Below are positions 47,512 through 60,256 of a stretch of DNA of 64,000 bases, piece by piece. The stretch is from Ampelocalamus luodianensis (taxonomy: Eukaryota; Streptophyta; Magnoliopsida; Poales; Poaceae), in contig CM070622.1 of the NCBI GenBank assembly GCA_036346255.1, positions 26,438,751 through 26,502,750 of the forward strand. Direction: 5' to 3'. Every line of letters starts with the position of its first letter. Position 1 is the first letter of the stretch. The notes below the pieces were generated by a model. It saw only the letters and a list, made by a program, of their open reading frames with translations, was not told the origin of the DNA and did not search any database. The position numbers and the translations under genes were made by a program.

Positions 47512-47835
47512 GTTTTACTACTCCGTTCATTTTTACTAATCGTTTCGGACATTAACACGATCTCTAATACACGTTTTACTACTCCGTTCTTTTTTACTAA
47601 TCGTTTCGGACATTGACACGATCTCTAATACACGTTTCTAACCATTATTTTTCTAACTATTTGTTACAAAAAATTATAAAAGATATGATTGTTGAAGTAC
47701 TTTCGATGACAAAAATACTCATATAATTTTTATGTGACAAATCTAAATATATATTTTTTAGAAATTAATGGTAATTTTTTTAAAATATTGATTGCACATA
47801 TTCGAAAACGATGTCTATTCGAAATGGAGGAAGTA
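47512..47835. mobile_element. Stowaway-like MITE with internal 61-bp duplication
   Basis: The ends TACTCCGTTC (near 47518) and GGAGGAAGTA (47826-47835) form an imperfect CTCC-type inverted repeat, as in grass Stowaway elements. The first unit, starting GTTTTACTACTCCGTTC, is tandemly repeated at 47512 and 47573. The interior is AT-rich. Confidence 0.7.
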
Positions 47836-48101
47836 TATGGTTTTTTCCAGTTCGGCAAGCAACAATGCATGTATCGGTACGGCTACGGCATATAAGTAAT
47901 TTAATGATCGCATGGATCACAGAGCTAGATTGCAAATTCACAGTAATCTATATGTTGATATTCTTATTGTTACCGTAGTCAATTGCTGAGAACGATAAGA
48001 CGGTAAAAATGGAGTAGGCGTATGCTCGGCAGAGCAGTATGAAACTGCACCCTGAAAAGGCACTCTACAATGGCCAGTAGGGATAAATTCGTGAAGCTTA
48101 A

Positions 48102-49556
48102 GGCCTTGTTTGGAAAGGCCGGGGTCGGCTGGGATCAAGGATCCATCCACGGGGATCATCCCGACATGGAAGAATTTACAGGCCAAGCCTACTAGCGCGT
48201 TTGGATCAGGCGGGGGTCGGGAAAATCCCGGCCAAATCCAACCGAAACCACGGGGATTTCAGAAATCGTCAAGGAAGTGTGGAAAAATTCCCCAACTCAA
48301 GTGGTCGCGGGTCGCGACTTGCTTCGCCTCATCACTGCTCGTCGCCTCCGCCACCCTCTTTGCTCGCCGCCGCCGCCACCTCCATCTCCCTCTCCACTTG
48401 ATACCGTGCGCGTTGGGCCGCCATCCCGCTGACTCCTCGTGCACAGGGGTGCCGCCGAGCTCGTGCTCCATCTCACGTCGCGCAGCCGTCGTCGGCGCCC
48501 GACCGACCATGGCGCCTCCGCGCCCAAGCCGTGGGCTCGCTCTCCATTGCACCATGCGCGGCCGTATCATCGCCCTGACTAGCCATGGCGCCTAGCGCCA
48601 CCAACGCTTCTTTCTATTATTTATATATATATTTCTGACCTTCAACAAATGCAACAAGGATATCCCTCCAGTCGAGTTTCCTCGTGGGGTTGTGGTGATC
48701 AACCAAATCCCCGGAGGGATAAACTCTGATAAGCTAGATAATATCCATCTCTATTTGTTTGTCAGACATATTGAGCATCCACCATCAGTTAGCATCTTCT
48801 GTTCAAATCAGTTGAGATCTCAAAAACTTGCCATGAAGTGGCATTATTTGTTCTTGTATGTTAGTTCGCTCTGTTGCCATGAACAACATTTCTGATACTT
48901 GCATCTCGTTCCGGGTAAAGAAACTTCATCAAGAAAAGCAGCTGAGCATGATGGTGGATAAAGACATAGGTAGCACCTATGACAGGGTCGAGTTGGAGGA
49001 AATGGTTCAAGTGGCTCCGAGTTAATCAGGATGCTGGAAGGGAATGGGCTCGCAGAGAAATGGGAGGCATCACAAAATGTCGACACACCGAAGTCCATCT
49101 CGTGGGAGCTTCTGCCTCCAAAGTTCATGGATTTCACTGCGGACGAATCCTCGCTTGGCTTGGAAGCCATGGAGCTCTCTGGACCGAGGTGATCGTCATG
49201 TATTCACATAGATGTCTGTTGTATGTGGTTGTATTACATTTGGTTAGCTCTGGAGCTGTAGCAAGGGATGGTGAAATTTTCCGATTCGAGTAGGGTTATG
49301 ATGATATCGTCCATAGCTGTGGCGGCATTCATTTGTACATACAGTAACTCAGTAAGTATTTCGAATTTTATATATTCTTTTTTTGCTTTCAGATTTTTCA
49401 ATATATGCAATCCCTACCAATCCAACTATTTGTCCAAACAAATTAAGGGATTAGATCCAAGATGGAAGGGGATTGGGTGGAGTGAGGAGGATTCACCCAA
49501 TCCCCTCTTGGATTGTTTCTCCTATGGATATATTTTCCCACTAGCCAAACAAGGCC
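48102..49556. mobile_element. PIF/Harbinger-like non-autonomous element, TSD TAA
   Basis: 1455 bp with inverted ends GGCCTTGTTTGG / CCAAACAAGGCC and TAA at 48099-48101 and 49557-49559, diagnostic of PIF/Harbinger. There is no transposase. The interior holds a GC-rich segment (48260-48600) and a coding-like stretch near 48985-49188. A second GCGTTTGGATCAGG motif near 48197 may be an older nested end. Confidence 0.82.
48985..49188 (+). pseudogene. Coding-like fragment inside the Harbinger-like element
   Basis: One frame stays open for about 65 codons and reads as ordinary protein, including SGSELIRMLEGNGLAEKWE and FMDFTADESSLGLEAME, ending at a TGA at 49186-49188. I do not recognise the family. 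Several stops precede it, so it may be a captured exon of a host gene rather than a transposon gene. Confidence 0.4.
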
Positions 49557-49559
49557 TAA

Positions 49560-50590
49560 GGGAGTGGCAATCCACCGGGAGAGCTTCATAAGGAAACCCC
49601 ACCCCCCTCCCCCAAGTCTAACATCCGGCTCCCGTCTCCCGTTGCCATGGCTATTCCAAAGAAGAAGAAGCATGGCACTAAGCGCAGAACGGAAGACAAA
49701 AGTGTGTGGCCGTGTGGGCTTGGGCTTGCCTTCCGGCCCACCAACTCACATCCATGATCCACCCACGCCCCACCACCACCGGTCCCACATGGCGATCCCA
49801 CGAGGCCACAACCTCACGTTATTCCCTGTTGCCCCGTTCCAAAATTCCCCAATCAATTCCCCATTTCCGAAACCCCATTCAACCAATCAATCAAGAGGAG
49901 AAGCACATGGCTCACCTGGAGCTGGCCCTGCTGTGGCGGGGAGCCACCGCGACGCCGCGTCGCCGCCGGTAGTCGGGCGTGGGAGCTGGTCCAGCTGGAG
50001 CTCGGATGAGGAGGGTAGCAACGTGTGCGAGGGAGGGGCCGAGCCGCCGAGGGGGAGGCACCGAGGCAGGGAGCCCGGAGGAGCAGGGGCGAATCCACCT
50101 GGGAGGAGGCGGGGAGCCCGGAGGAGGCGAGGGGCTGGCCGATGCCCAGGAGGCCGACTGGCCGAGGGAGGAGCCGAGGGGACACCGGTCGCTGGGATCC
50201 ACCGAGAAGTGGATGTGCTGAGCTGCTCTTGGAGTCCTGGACGTGGGGCGTGGGCTGCTCGCCTGCTCAACGCCTCGCCTGCTAGTGCTTGCGATTTGGC
50301 CATTTGGGCGTGCACCGCGTGGTCTGTTGAGTGCTGAAGTGATGAAGCCGAACTACATGTCTTGCATTTGTTGAGTGTTAACCCACTTAGTCACTTGACT
50401 GCTTGATTGCCTGTTGAGTTGTGCTCATGTGCTAGTAATATACTCGTTACTCAATAACTCAATTAGCAATTTGTTAGTAAGTTTGATAGTGTGGTATATA
50501 ATATACTCAATTAGCAATTAATTTGTAGGTTTGCACTTTGCAATAATGGATTATTTCACAAGGAATTCAAGTAGTACTCCCCAACCGATG
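49560..50590. other. GC-rich then AT-rich intergenic, nothing recognised
   Basis: The ORF at 49513-50337 and the antisense ORFs 49853-50315 arise from strongly GC-rich DNA and show proline/arginine/glycine composition without domains. A short MAIPKKKKHGTK stretch at 49647 is the only protein-like start. I do not call a gene. Confidence 0.4.
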
Positions 50591-50598
50591 AGAATGTA

Positions 50599-50793
50599 AC
50601 TCAACCAAAGAAGCCTCGATTAGAATTTGATCCGGATAAAATTATTGCCGATCCGACGCATCGCATACCAATAGAAGATTTTGTCAATAAAATTGGAGAT
50701 AAAATGAGAATGATATATTTGTTGAATGATCCAACCCGAGCAATTAGGCATACCTTCCCAAAGACATTGGATGGCGAAGTGTGGAGAATTTAA
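50599..50793 (+). pseudogene. hAT-type (TTF zinc-finger) transposase N-terminal fragment
   Basis: The 64-codon open stretch includes KKPRLEFDPDKIIADPTHR and LNDPTRAIRHTFPKT, the conserved start of grass TTF-type hAT transposase-like proteins, where a D-P pair, I.D...R and P...FP residues recur. It ends at TAA 50791-50793 before the zinc-binding part, so it is a remnant. The DNA from here to 51845 has no other recognisable gene. Confidence 0.7.
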
Positions 50794-51845
50794 TCGCAGA
50801 ATGAATTTGCCTCGTGAAAGTCGTGATTCAAGCTAGCGTCTTAGTGGTATGGTTCTTTTATTTTGAATGTTCATGATCATTTTAAGTACAATTTGTTATT
50901 GTATTACTAACTTTTCTAATTTTGATGTACAATTTGTTACCTATTGAAACCATATTTACATGTTTTGGGATACACTTTCCAAGCCATTAGCGAGGTACCT
51001 TCACTGTATTTATCTTCTTCTTTTTTGCTTTTGCTTTTATTAATGTATGAATTTGATTGCACAAGAATATCAGACTATATTTATTACAAATTAGTTTTGT
51101 CATTCGAGGCTTTGAGCTCACCCTCCTTTTTAGTCTGGATTAGCCAGCGACTTAAGGCTACTAGTGATCTCGATGAAATCGAAGTGATTATGCACTATAG
51201 GATGTTGTTATCCTCCTTGGTAGCGACAAGCTCTCAATACATTTTGTTATATCATTTTTCACCTTTGTGCCACGATCGCGTCTGTCTAGCAGGTCGTATT
51301 TTACTTTACAAAGCATCTCCATGTTTTACTAAGAAAACGTCTTCTGTTATCGGTCTAGCGTAGAGTGGATGTGCTTCCCCTCAACCTAACGGTCTTCTCC
51401 ATCCTCTCGTCGATGAACTCCGCCCCGATTCCTCACCCACCAATCGTTCCAAAGATGTGCTCTGCGCGCCTCCCACCCACTCTTCAAACCCAAGGAGTTT
51501 TGGCCGTACTAGCACTTTGCCATCGCGTATGTGCAATTATAGTCCTTGTCACTTGCTTTTTGCAAAAATGTCCGCTGGGCCGCACCGTGACCGTGCGGAC
51601 GAGCTGCTGGCGCCGACATGTACGCGAATTTGGGAGAAATGCACAATCACTGTGCGGTTTTGGAGAAATACGGAAGAAATGCATGATCACCGTGCGGTTT
51701 TGGGAGAAATGCAAATCGTCCGAATGAGCCATTTTTGCAAATACGTGCGAGAACAATGCCAATCTGACAAAAAACTCATGGAAAGTAGTCTAAAGAGACA
51801 TTAACTTCGTCTTTCAGATCATATGGATAATCAACATATTTGCTT

Positions 51846-54800
51846 TTGAGTGTATTTTTTTCTTGTGGAACTGATACATTTAAATGCAGGCAATTGCCAT
51901 AGCTTATTTGTAACATCCCGTTTTCGTTCTTTGTAAGGTTTTCAAAATTTGAGTAAAGTTCAGTCTGATTTCAAAAGTTCAACTTCAATTGAGTTCAAAA
52001 CCTCCAAAACAAATTCAGTTCAATTCAAACCTCAAATGGGAATTTCAGGAATATGTCAAGAGTCAATTCCATTGGGCACCTTTTTCCTCTGCCAATGCTA
52101 GCCCGACGCCCAGCTGCTCACTGCTCGTCGTCATCTCGCTCATGTCCCATTCCGCGCGTCCGCCGCTCCCACCAGTGCTTGTCTAGTCGCCCAGCCACTC
52201 CCACCAGCCCTGGCCTCCTGGTCGTCGCCCTGCCGCCCTCGTCAGCCAGTCATATCGACGTCGCTCCACCACTTGCTCTCATCCCGTCATTGCCATGTCG
52301 CCCACGTCGCTCGGCCGGCAGCGCCTTGACGACTCTCTCCATCCCCTCCCACTCCTCTCTCGGCCATAAGAGAAGCCCCGAGCCCCTTCTGCCTCCCCTC
52401 CTAGCCTGTGCCCGCCTCTTGCTCTCTGTCGCCAAGAGTAGCCGACGAAGGCCCGGGTTTCTTCCGTTCGGCCGCCGCGCCCCCTTGCCTTTTCTTCGCA
52501 CCGGTGAACCCCTCGTCGCGCCGCTCCCGTCAAGTCGTGTTCCGACCCCTAAGAATCTTTTCCCCCTTGTTGATTTCTCTGTTAATCCGCAGGGCTCGTC
52601 GGATTTTCATTCGTCTCCATTTCCGGTCGAAGTGAGCTCCTGCCGCCGCCATCTCCTCCTCGGCACTCAACGGGCCGATTCCTCGGAGCTTGAGCACCTC
52701 CTCGACGCCTCCGACCTTCCCCAACCGGCAGCCACGCCTCCCCGCCGCCACCGCGAGTCCTCCCCGCACTGCCCCTGACTCCCGTCGTCGGTCTACTCCA
52801 GTGCTCCTCTGCCTCAAAGAATCGCACGGTGAGCTTCCTCTCATCTCCCTCATGCCCGTGCTCCCCTCCCTCTCCCCTCCCTCCGACCACCGTCGCCCCG
52901 TCCGGTCCTTGCGCCCGCCGCCCCCGACGCCGCTGTCGCCTTCTCGGTCCCACCCCGGCTGCGACGCTGCCTCCCTCGGCCTCCTCCCCTCCCCGGCGAC
53001 TCATTTTGCCGCTCGCCGCCGGCAAGCTTGCCGCCGTGCGCCCCTTCCTCTGGTTCCCTGGCTCCCCTATTTCTCCTTTGTGTTGTGTCTCTCTATCTCT
53101 CTCTCAATTCTCTAAATGACTAGTGGGCCCCCTTTCTCTAAGAGCTAATGGGGGACAGTAATTAACTATTTCATCTCTTATTTGTAATTCTTGCAAAACT
53201 CTTCAGATAACCTTCAATTTTTAACCCCTCTGTAAAATAATGGCTAGTTAATTGATAAAATTAATTTAAACAGTCTTCACTAATATTTTAAAACTATGAG
53301 ATACAAGAACTTAAATTACAATTCCTGGGATTAGAACTTAAAGCTCTTCAAGAATAATTTTGATGATCTCAATAACTTGCTCTAGAAACTTGAATTTTAA
53401 TTGCAAATTCTATCAAATGTTCCTTGGTCCAAATAATAACCATCGTATCTTTATCCTCCGATCTAAAGTTATCAATGTTAATTAAAATAATCAGTGTAAA
53501 GATATGCGTGGCAAAAAGATCAAGTATCCTCTCTTTGTCCCAAAACTCATGAGGATCTTTAAAACAGAGAGTTGTTAACTAAAGAAAAAGAATCATTTAA
53601 ATCTCAAGTCCCAAATCTATATCTCAAACATAACTTTGATGTATGTACCACCTTGTGTAAATGGCAAATAAAATGAAGTGATTAACCAATATGCTTTTGC
53701 CATCTAATTTAAAATGCAAACTTAAAATCTTGCTAAAAGTATAATCTTGCGCAAGTATCAGTCATCATATCTGTATCTCTGGATTTAAATCACCAGTGGT
53801 AATTAAGAAATAATTAATGTATCAACAATTCAAGGCACAACCTTAAGAAGGGAACTCCGGTAAAATTTGGACTCCAAGATTAAATCGCTGAAGTAAAATT
53901 GTACTCTTCGCATCTTAAACTCACATCCTAGTCTTTAATGGTTAAAATCGTATCAAATAATGCCCAGTGTTCTTGAGAGACTCATATATATCATGAATCT
54001 AACCCAACTCATGGAACTTCCTTAAAAAACTATCCATAAATTAAAAGAAGCCTTTTCAATCTAAGATCAAACTATGACCCTTCCTCGATCGGCGATATCT
54101 TGCCATCTTTCGAATCCGAAGTAAATATCCCTGGTTATGTTCCTTCGACTTGATCCTTCCTTGTTTTCTTCCCTGCAGAGTTTCTCCGCCATTTCCTCTT
54201 TCGCTCAAATTATCGTTTGACTTCGTCAAACATCTCCGATTCGCTAAACCTTCCCTCCACTTCTCAATCATCGCAAATCTTATTTAAGCCCTTTCGAATT
54301 TATTTGGTCTCTTGAAGTTCTTTGGATTTATTTGGTTTTCGATCGTTTATCGTGTAATTAGAAGTTGGGGCCCCGAAGAAACAACAACTCAAGCGGGATC
54401 AAGATTTGATTAAAGACGCGAACCAAGAATTCAAGACCACTGACTGAGAAGGCTTTGAGTAAGGTTAAGGCCGCGGTAAACTGAACCAGGTGAGTCAATA
54501 CTTTGATCATATTGAGCCTACATTTTATGCAAATTATATTTCTTTTAAAATAGCAAATTGCATGCTTTAACTGTTTAAGTAAATATATGTTAAAGCTTAA
54601 GGTAGTTAAATACACATTTGATGATTAATTAATTATTATGACATCCTTAACAACTTGAATCCCTTAATCTTTGTCACCCTAGTAACTATATGGTAATACT
54701 AGCTATATGTCGTACTTAAATGACATGCTAGTCTTGTTTAAGTACCGTGATGTTAAAATGTCCCAATCATCATCTCTTCAAACATAAAAAAATGGGTTGG

Positions 54801-56232
54801 GCAGTCATTAGTGGTCCATAATTGAGATAAATGTGGTAATTTGGTTTTACTCCTCAAAAATCCTAATAACTTGCTTTTACCACATCTGGGCGAATGGTAA
54901 GGTGGTGGGTGCTAACGTAGCACGAGAACGGTGGGTATGTGGTATGAACCGCCTGGATGGATTAAGGACTTAATCTTGTCACGACCTCCCGTGTAAAACA
55001 AGTACTACCACAAGTCTGCAAAAATTGCGACTTGGCTTAATAAATTAAAGTCATCTCACTGGAGGAATAAAGGGGCACAAGCTCTGGGTATGTCAGGCTT
55101 GATGGGACATCGAGTCAAGGGTGAAGTTCGCCAGTCGCTGAGGTGTAGCCACGCTACGCTAGTCGCAGAGGTGGACATCCCGGGCAACGTATGGGCGTAA
55201 TCCCATATATGTGAGATGAGTTAGTTCTATTTCAAAAATCTTGGTGGGTGGTATGAAAATTGTGGCGGGCTCACCTAGCCCTGAGATTAGATTTTGCCTG
55301 AGTTTTCAGACTCAGTGATGTTAATAATGGGGTTAGCCCCAGTCAAATAAGCATCAGGTAGAGTTTCCGACGGAGGGAACCTCTGCTAATACAAATACTG
55401 CACAATTACTCTCCTTAACAAAATGCAATTTGTTAAAATGCGAAGTGATAAGATTTTATAATTATGATAGTTGAAAACATTGCTTTAGCAAATAAAAAAT
55501 CGAGCCATCCTTGTTTAGCCTTGCATATATATTATTGCATTGTGTGCTGGCTCGCGAGCACAGAAGTTGTGCTCATCCTCGCTCTCTCCCCCAAAACCCT
55601 CACAAGCAGGAAATCCTGGAGATTACGACTATTACGAGGATCCAGAGGTTGGAGGCCCAGGAGATGATAAAGCGTAGTGTAGTCCTTAGCTGTTTTAGTC
55701 TCGCCTTGGTCCAGCTGACCTCGTCGGTGCTTGTGTGCATCCTATATTATCTGAGTTTTCGGGTAATATCGGACGCACACGGGTTTCCCCAGTCGCTTGC
55801 CTGTGGAGAGATGTGCTCTTGCCCTTTGCTTTCGCTTTTGTAATTTAATCAGTATTGGCATGTTCGGTCCTTATTGTAAAACCTGACCCGACGCGGTCTA
55901 TGTAAACTCTGAAGTGTTAAATAATGAATGGTATGGTTTTACGCCATGTATGAATTGATTCAGTGATGTATCTGTGAGTGCTAGCTACTGATCCAGGGAA
56001 TAGCACAATATTTTCACAGATGATTCTAGATTACGGAATCTGGGTCCTACATTATTGCTTCAAGGATGCGGACCCTCTATTAATAGTGTCCAGTTGTTTT
56101 GTGTCCAAGTATAACGCAAAATAGCTTGACACACTATTAATAGAGGGTACTCATCCTTGAAGCAACAAGCTATTGCAATTGCCTGCATTTAAATGTATCA
56201 GAATGTACTGATTCCACGAGAAAAAAACACTC
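51846..56232. mobile_element. Fold-back (long hairpin) element split by a solo LTR
   Basis: The sequence 51846-51908 plus 56052-56096 is inverted relative to 56128-56232. Paired motifs include ACATTTAAATGCAGGCAATTG, read inverted near 56180-56200, and TTGCTTCAAGGATG ... CCCTCTATTAATAGTGT at 56056-56092 against its inverse at 56132-56165. Without the LTR insertion and one TSD copy the element is about 239 bp, nearly all stem. It encodes no protein. Confidence 0.85.
51909..56051 (+). mobile_element. 4.1-kb solo LTR, TSD TTATT
   Basis: Begins TGTAACATCCCG and ends GGGTCCTACA, with TTATT at 51904-51908 and 56052-56056. It has no gag, pol, PBS or second LTR inside. Its CTACTGATCCAGGGAATAGC tail and the CTGAACCAGGTGAGTCAA segment (near 54482) match the large LTR at 23855-29192, so both belong to one family. 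The GC-rich 52080-53100 part has long overlapping ORFs on both strands (52053-52778 +, 52582-53025 -) without recognised domains; I do not call them. Confidence 0.87.
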
Positions 56233-56627
56233 ACGATGGATGGCACTTTTCCCACAGGGAGTACAAGGGCACCATTCTCATGGCGCTGGCTGCCGACACA
56301 AATCACAATGTTCATTCCGAAATATCGTCAATTTAATCTATGAAAAAAAAGTAACATTACAACTCCATTTGAACTAGTAAGCTGATGCAAAACTAGAACA
56401 CGGACGCAACGAGCAGAGAGTAGTGGCTCAGACGAGTGAGCCATATTGTATCTCGTGTTATGCTATTTTGTTTTGTGATATTTTTTATGTATATTTTGTT
56501 GTGATATATTTATATGCATATTCTATATGTTATGTGTGTACTGCTAGAATTTTTTTTTAAAATAATCTATATTTTATTATAAATTACAAATATAACCTTG
56601 CCTTTTTTTTTATTACATGAATATACC

Positions 56628-56809
56628 CCTGTCGCCACCCGTTGGCGGCGACAGACCCGATCGCCACCCGTTGGGCGGCGGGACCCAATCGCCCAACGGT
56701 TAGGCGGGCAATAATGCGATCGCCAACCGTTGGGCAATAATTACGATCGCCCACCACTGGCGATAAGAGCCTCGATCGCGAGCGGTTGGCGCGTGGAGGG
56801 CTTTATAAG
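56628..56809 (+). promoter_or_regulatory. ~28-bp tandem array followed by a TATA box (MULE transposase promoter)
   Basis: Six diverged units of about 28 bp carry GATCGCCACCCGTTGGGCGG or its variants, several partly self-complementary (CGATCGCC...GGCG). The array runs straight into TTTATAAG at 56802-56809, about 150 bp upstream of an ATG. Purine-rich GA DNA (56840-56955) forms the probable leader. Confidence 0.65.
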
Positions 56810-56958
56810 CGGCGCGCGCGTCCCCGACGCCTGCGCTCGGGAGAAGAAGCGAGAGAAGGAAAAAGAGGAAAGAGGAGGAAGAGGGAAGAGGAAAGAGAGG
56901 AGGAAGAAAGAAGAGAGAAAAGAGAGAAGAAGAGGGAGGGGAAGGAGAAGAAGATTTC

Positions 56959-59900
56959 ATGAGGTAAGTTTTTGATTTTGTAATGTACATTTTGTAGAAG
57001 GTAATCGGTTTATGTAGTTTAATTTGTTAGAGATTTTAGGTAGAGATTTTAGTGCATTAGAGATTTTAGGTAGAGATTTTAGTGCTGTGAGAGATTTTAG
57101 GTAGAGAAAAAAATAGGATGTTAGGTAGAGGAAAAATTAGGATGTTAGGTTGAGGAAAAAATTAGGGTTTAGGGTAGACTATGAATTAGGTGTACGAACA
57201 AATTAGTAGAGGTAAATTAGTATGAACAAATTAGCAGAGGTTGAATAGCTACGTAGTAGAGGTAAATTAGTATGATGACTTCTTTGGAATGAGCGGGTGT
57301 TGATCATGATGTAGTGTAGTTGCCGACGATGAGCGAAGAGCCTTAGAAATGTAAAATACAATGTAGTAGTGGTTGCATGTCGTGCGTTGTGATCGACTAG
57401 TTGTAATATTAAAAATATTTGCGACATATCTGATGAAGTCATGCCTGTACCCACTACATTGAAAGTGCATTACGGTGTTGGCACCGTTCGTGAAGGTCCG
57501 TGTGGTGTTGACTTGAGTAGTTTTTCTCAAACCACTCTAGTACACCCAGACGGCGAGAATGCACAAATCGCAGATGTGATGTACTGGCTCACCCGTAGCT
57601 TCTCCTTGGACCCTGAGGTGTGCAGCGTCGTCATACAAGGGCTTTGGAGCCGGTCTCCGACGGACATCAGATGGGAGTTGAGAACACCGATGCGCGCGTG
57701 TGTGGAAGGGCTTCATAGAAGGTCAGAGGCGCCGTGGATATGAGTGTGTAGTGCTTGTGCAACCATGCCCAAAAGAAGCTGTGCAGGGACCCGTTGTCGG
57801 ATATCATCCTGGTGGTGGGAGCAGCTCGGGTGCTCAGTATGTTGGTGAAGAAGAGGAGGTGGAGGAAGGCGTTAGGAAGGGTTCGGAGGATGTTGCTTGT
57901 GATGAGCCCGACGCGATAGATGCGAAAGAAGAAGATCGGGCACCGCATGGTGAGCCTACGAGACAAGGCGATGAAGGAGAGCACATGGAGTACATATTGC
58001 GTCGAATGGATAGCGATGACCGGATGGCCTTGGGTGAAGAGGAAGCTCTCGGAGGGCGGCGAGGATAGTTACGATGAGGGCGAGCTCCCATTCCCGTGAA
58101 TGGAATAGATTTGGCGTTGAGGTGTAAATGCGCATGACGAGCACGAATCGCCGTGGGAGTACCATGCTACGAGGTTCGGTTGCACTCAATGTTTCTTGAT
58201 AAGACATCCTGCGGGATGCCATTAAGTTGTGGGCTATGTCCATGCGTGGACGTTTTGGGTCATCAAATCTAGCCGGGAAGCGATGCAAGACATCAAGTGC
58301 GAGCAAGCCGATTGTCCTTGGCGAGTGCGCACATAGACCAAAGTATGAGACTCACTGGATTGTCTCGAAGGTAGAGGCGCACTCTGCATGCTCAACACTT
58401 GTTTTGTCCAGACATCGTAACCTAACGTCGACCTTCATAGCCAATTTGATGTATGGAGAGATAGTAGAGAAGAAGGATGTGGAGGCCAAGCACATTATAG
58501 TGGCTATCGATAAGAAATTCAAGTACAAGATCAGCTACGCAAAGGCGTGGCGTGCGAAGCAAAGGCTTTAGAAAGACGGTTTGGATCTTTTGAGGCGGCG
58601 TATGACAACCTTCCTCGTATCTTTGGAGGTCTTGCAAGAGAGAAACCGAGAACGTACATCGCTTTGTAAGGGACATGCCATCTAAAAACCGCGAGGGTTT
58701 TTAATATTGCAAGGGCCTTCTTAGCCTTCTGCCCGCATCGAGGATTTTAGGCATATCTTGCCGTGATCTCGATTGACGGGACCTTTTGGTACTGGAAATA
58801 CAAGGGCAAATCCTAATAGCCATAGGCGTTGACGGGAATAATCAAATTCGCCATTGGTCATCGCGTTCGTCGAAGGTGAGAATTACGACGGTGGTTGTGG
58901 TTCCTTCGACATCTAAGGGTGGGAGTTGTTGGAGGTCGTCTGGTGTGTGCGTGATCCACGATCGCCACGCCGGGATCTTGAAGGCCATAAGAAAACTTCA
59001 AGAAGACCCAGAGAGCCGTTCCTTGGTCGGATATGAGGAGTAGGCGTGCATTCGGCACTTAGGCGAACTTTTAGAAGTTCGAAGCAACATTGGTGAAGCT
59101 ATTCAAGAGGCGGCTATGCACGAACCAATGCGAAAATTTGACGCCTTATGGATGCTCTTGGATGAGCACGGCGGGAAACACGTGGGCGGGATGAACCACG
59201 GGCGTAGTCCGAACTTTCTTTGGAGCGAGGCGGAGGACCTTGAGGAACATTGAGTGCTTCGCCTTTGGATCGAGGCGTGCCATTGGAGAAGTGGTCATCT
59301 GCCGCACGACACCGATGGGGCGAGGTATGGCATAATGACGACTAACCTTGCGGAGGTGTACAACCGGGTTCTTAGGGTCTCGTTCTTAGCCCTCGTCGCC
59401 ATCGTGGAAGGTGTTACGCGCACTGTCGGGTATTTCGGAGAGGCGTTCAAATGCCGCGCTTCATGCCAAGAACCCTCGAACAACGTCTTGCTCGAAGATT
59501 ACGGCATACATACGGCGAAGACGAAGGGCGGCCGCACACGTGCGTGATGGGTATCTGAACATCGTTTGACGTGGTCCTCGGGATAGAGCGGTTGGGGCGG
59601 CTCGTTCTCTTGTCACGCAGAGGTATGGCTTGGAGATCATGTGAGCGAACCTAGTCGTACATGCAATAAACCGAGGCTATTACACAAGCCATGCTCCTAT
59701 GTCCTCGCCGCGTGCGGATTGTGCGCATGGACCCGTCCAACTTTGTGTCCGAGTACTTCTTGAAGGACGGTGGTGCGAGCTTGGGTGGTGAGCTTATGGG
59801 CTTGAGTGTGGGTAACCGCCACCGAGGACATTGCAAGCAGGATCCGGATTCCGACCTCGACATCTTTGAAGGGTGGCAAGGCGTCGGCGAGTCGCGTATA

Positions 59901-60003
59901 CCAATGATATGGACGAAGCACAAGCCGGGCATTGGGTCAACCTGCGGGCTCTGCGGCGGGAGGGCACACGACCCGCACGATGCAAGGCACGGTGAGGAGT
60001 AGG
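56959..60003 (+). pseudogene. Mutator-like (mudrA-type) transposase, degenerate
   Basis: A probable first exon is ATGAG|GTAAGT at 56959. The main body starts near 57441 with ADVMYWLTRSFSLDPEV, the N-terminal region of grass MULE transposases. An acidic linker follows (57840-58060), then the MULE N-terminal domain with PKYETHWIVSKVEAH, NLMYGEIVEKKDVEAKHI and ISYAKAWRAKQ (58340-58565). The DDE domain is split over frames: IDGTFW near 58770, IAIGVDGNNQI near 58815-58850, VCVIHDRHAGILKAI near 58942-58990 (second Asp) and TTNLAEVYNRVLR near 59340-59380 (Glu). A SWIM zinc finger remnant near 59660-59715 reads CNKPRLLHKPCSY, with Tyr in place of the final His. It ends with GLCGGRAHDPHDARHGEE. Many frameshifts and stops make it non-functional as written. 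Confidence 0.85.
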
Positions 60004-60256
60004 CTCGCCATGGTTTGCGACACGCTTCTTGAAGTGTGCAAAGTGTGACCTTGTGTACGTTGTACTATTTATGTAAGCGTTCGCTACTATATAATTTGTA
60101 TTGTCGTGATGCAGTGTGTGCTTCGTATTGTGTATGTAACTGTTCTGGCACTATGTACTTTGTATTGGTTTCATTGTTTACAAGTTAAATTCACTCCTGT
60201 TTTACATTTCATGTAATATTTCCATGTATTTTGTACCTTCAATTTGTTTTGCAGGT

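Noticed and set aside
49513..50337. 274-residue ORF
   Set aside because: It has low-complexity Pro/Arg/Gly composition, competing ORFs on the other strand, no domain and no splice or promoter support.
52053..52778. 241-residue ORF inside the solo LTR
   Set aside because: It lies wholly within an LTR bounded by a perfect target duplication, overlaps equal-sized antisense ORFs and shows no motif.
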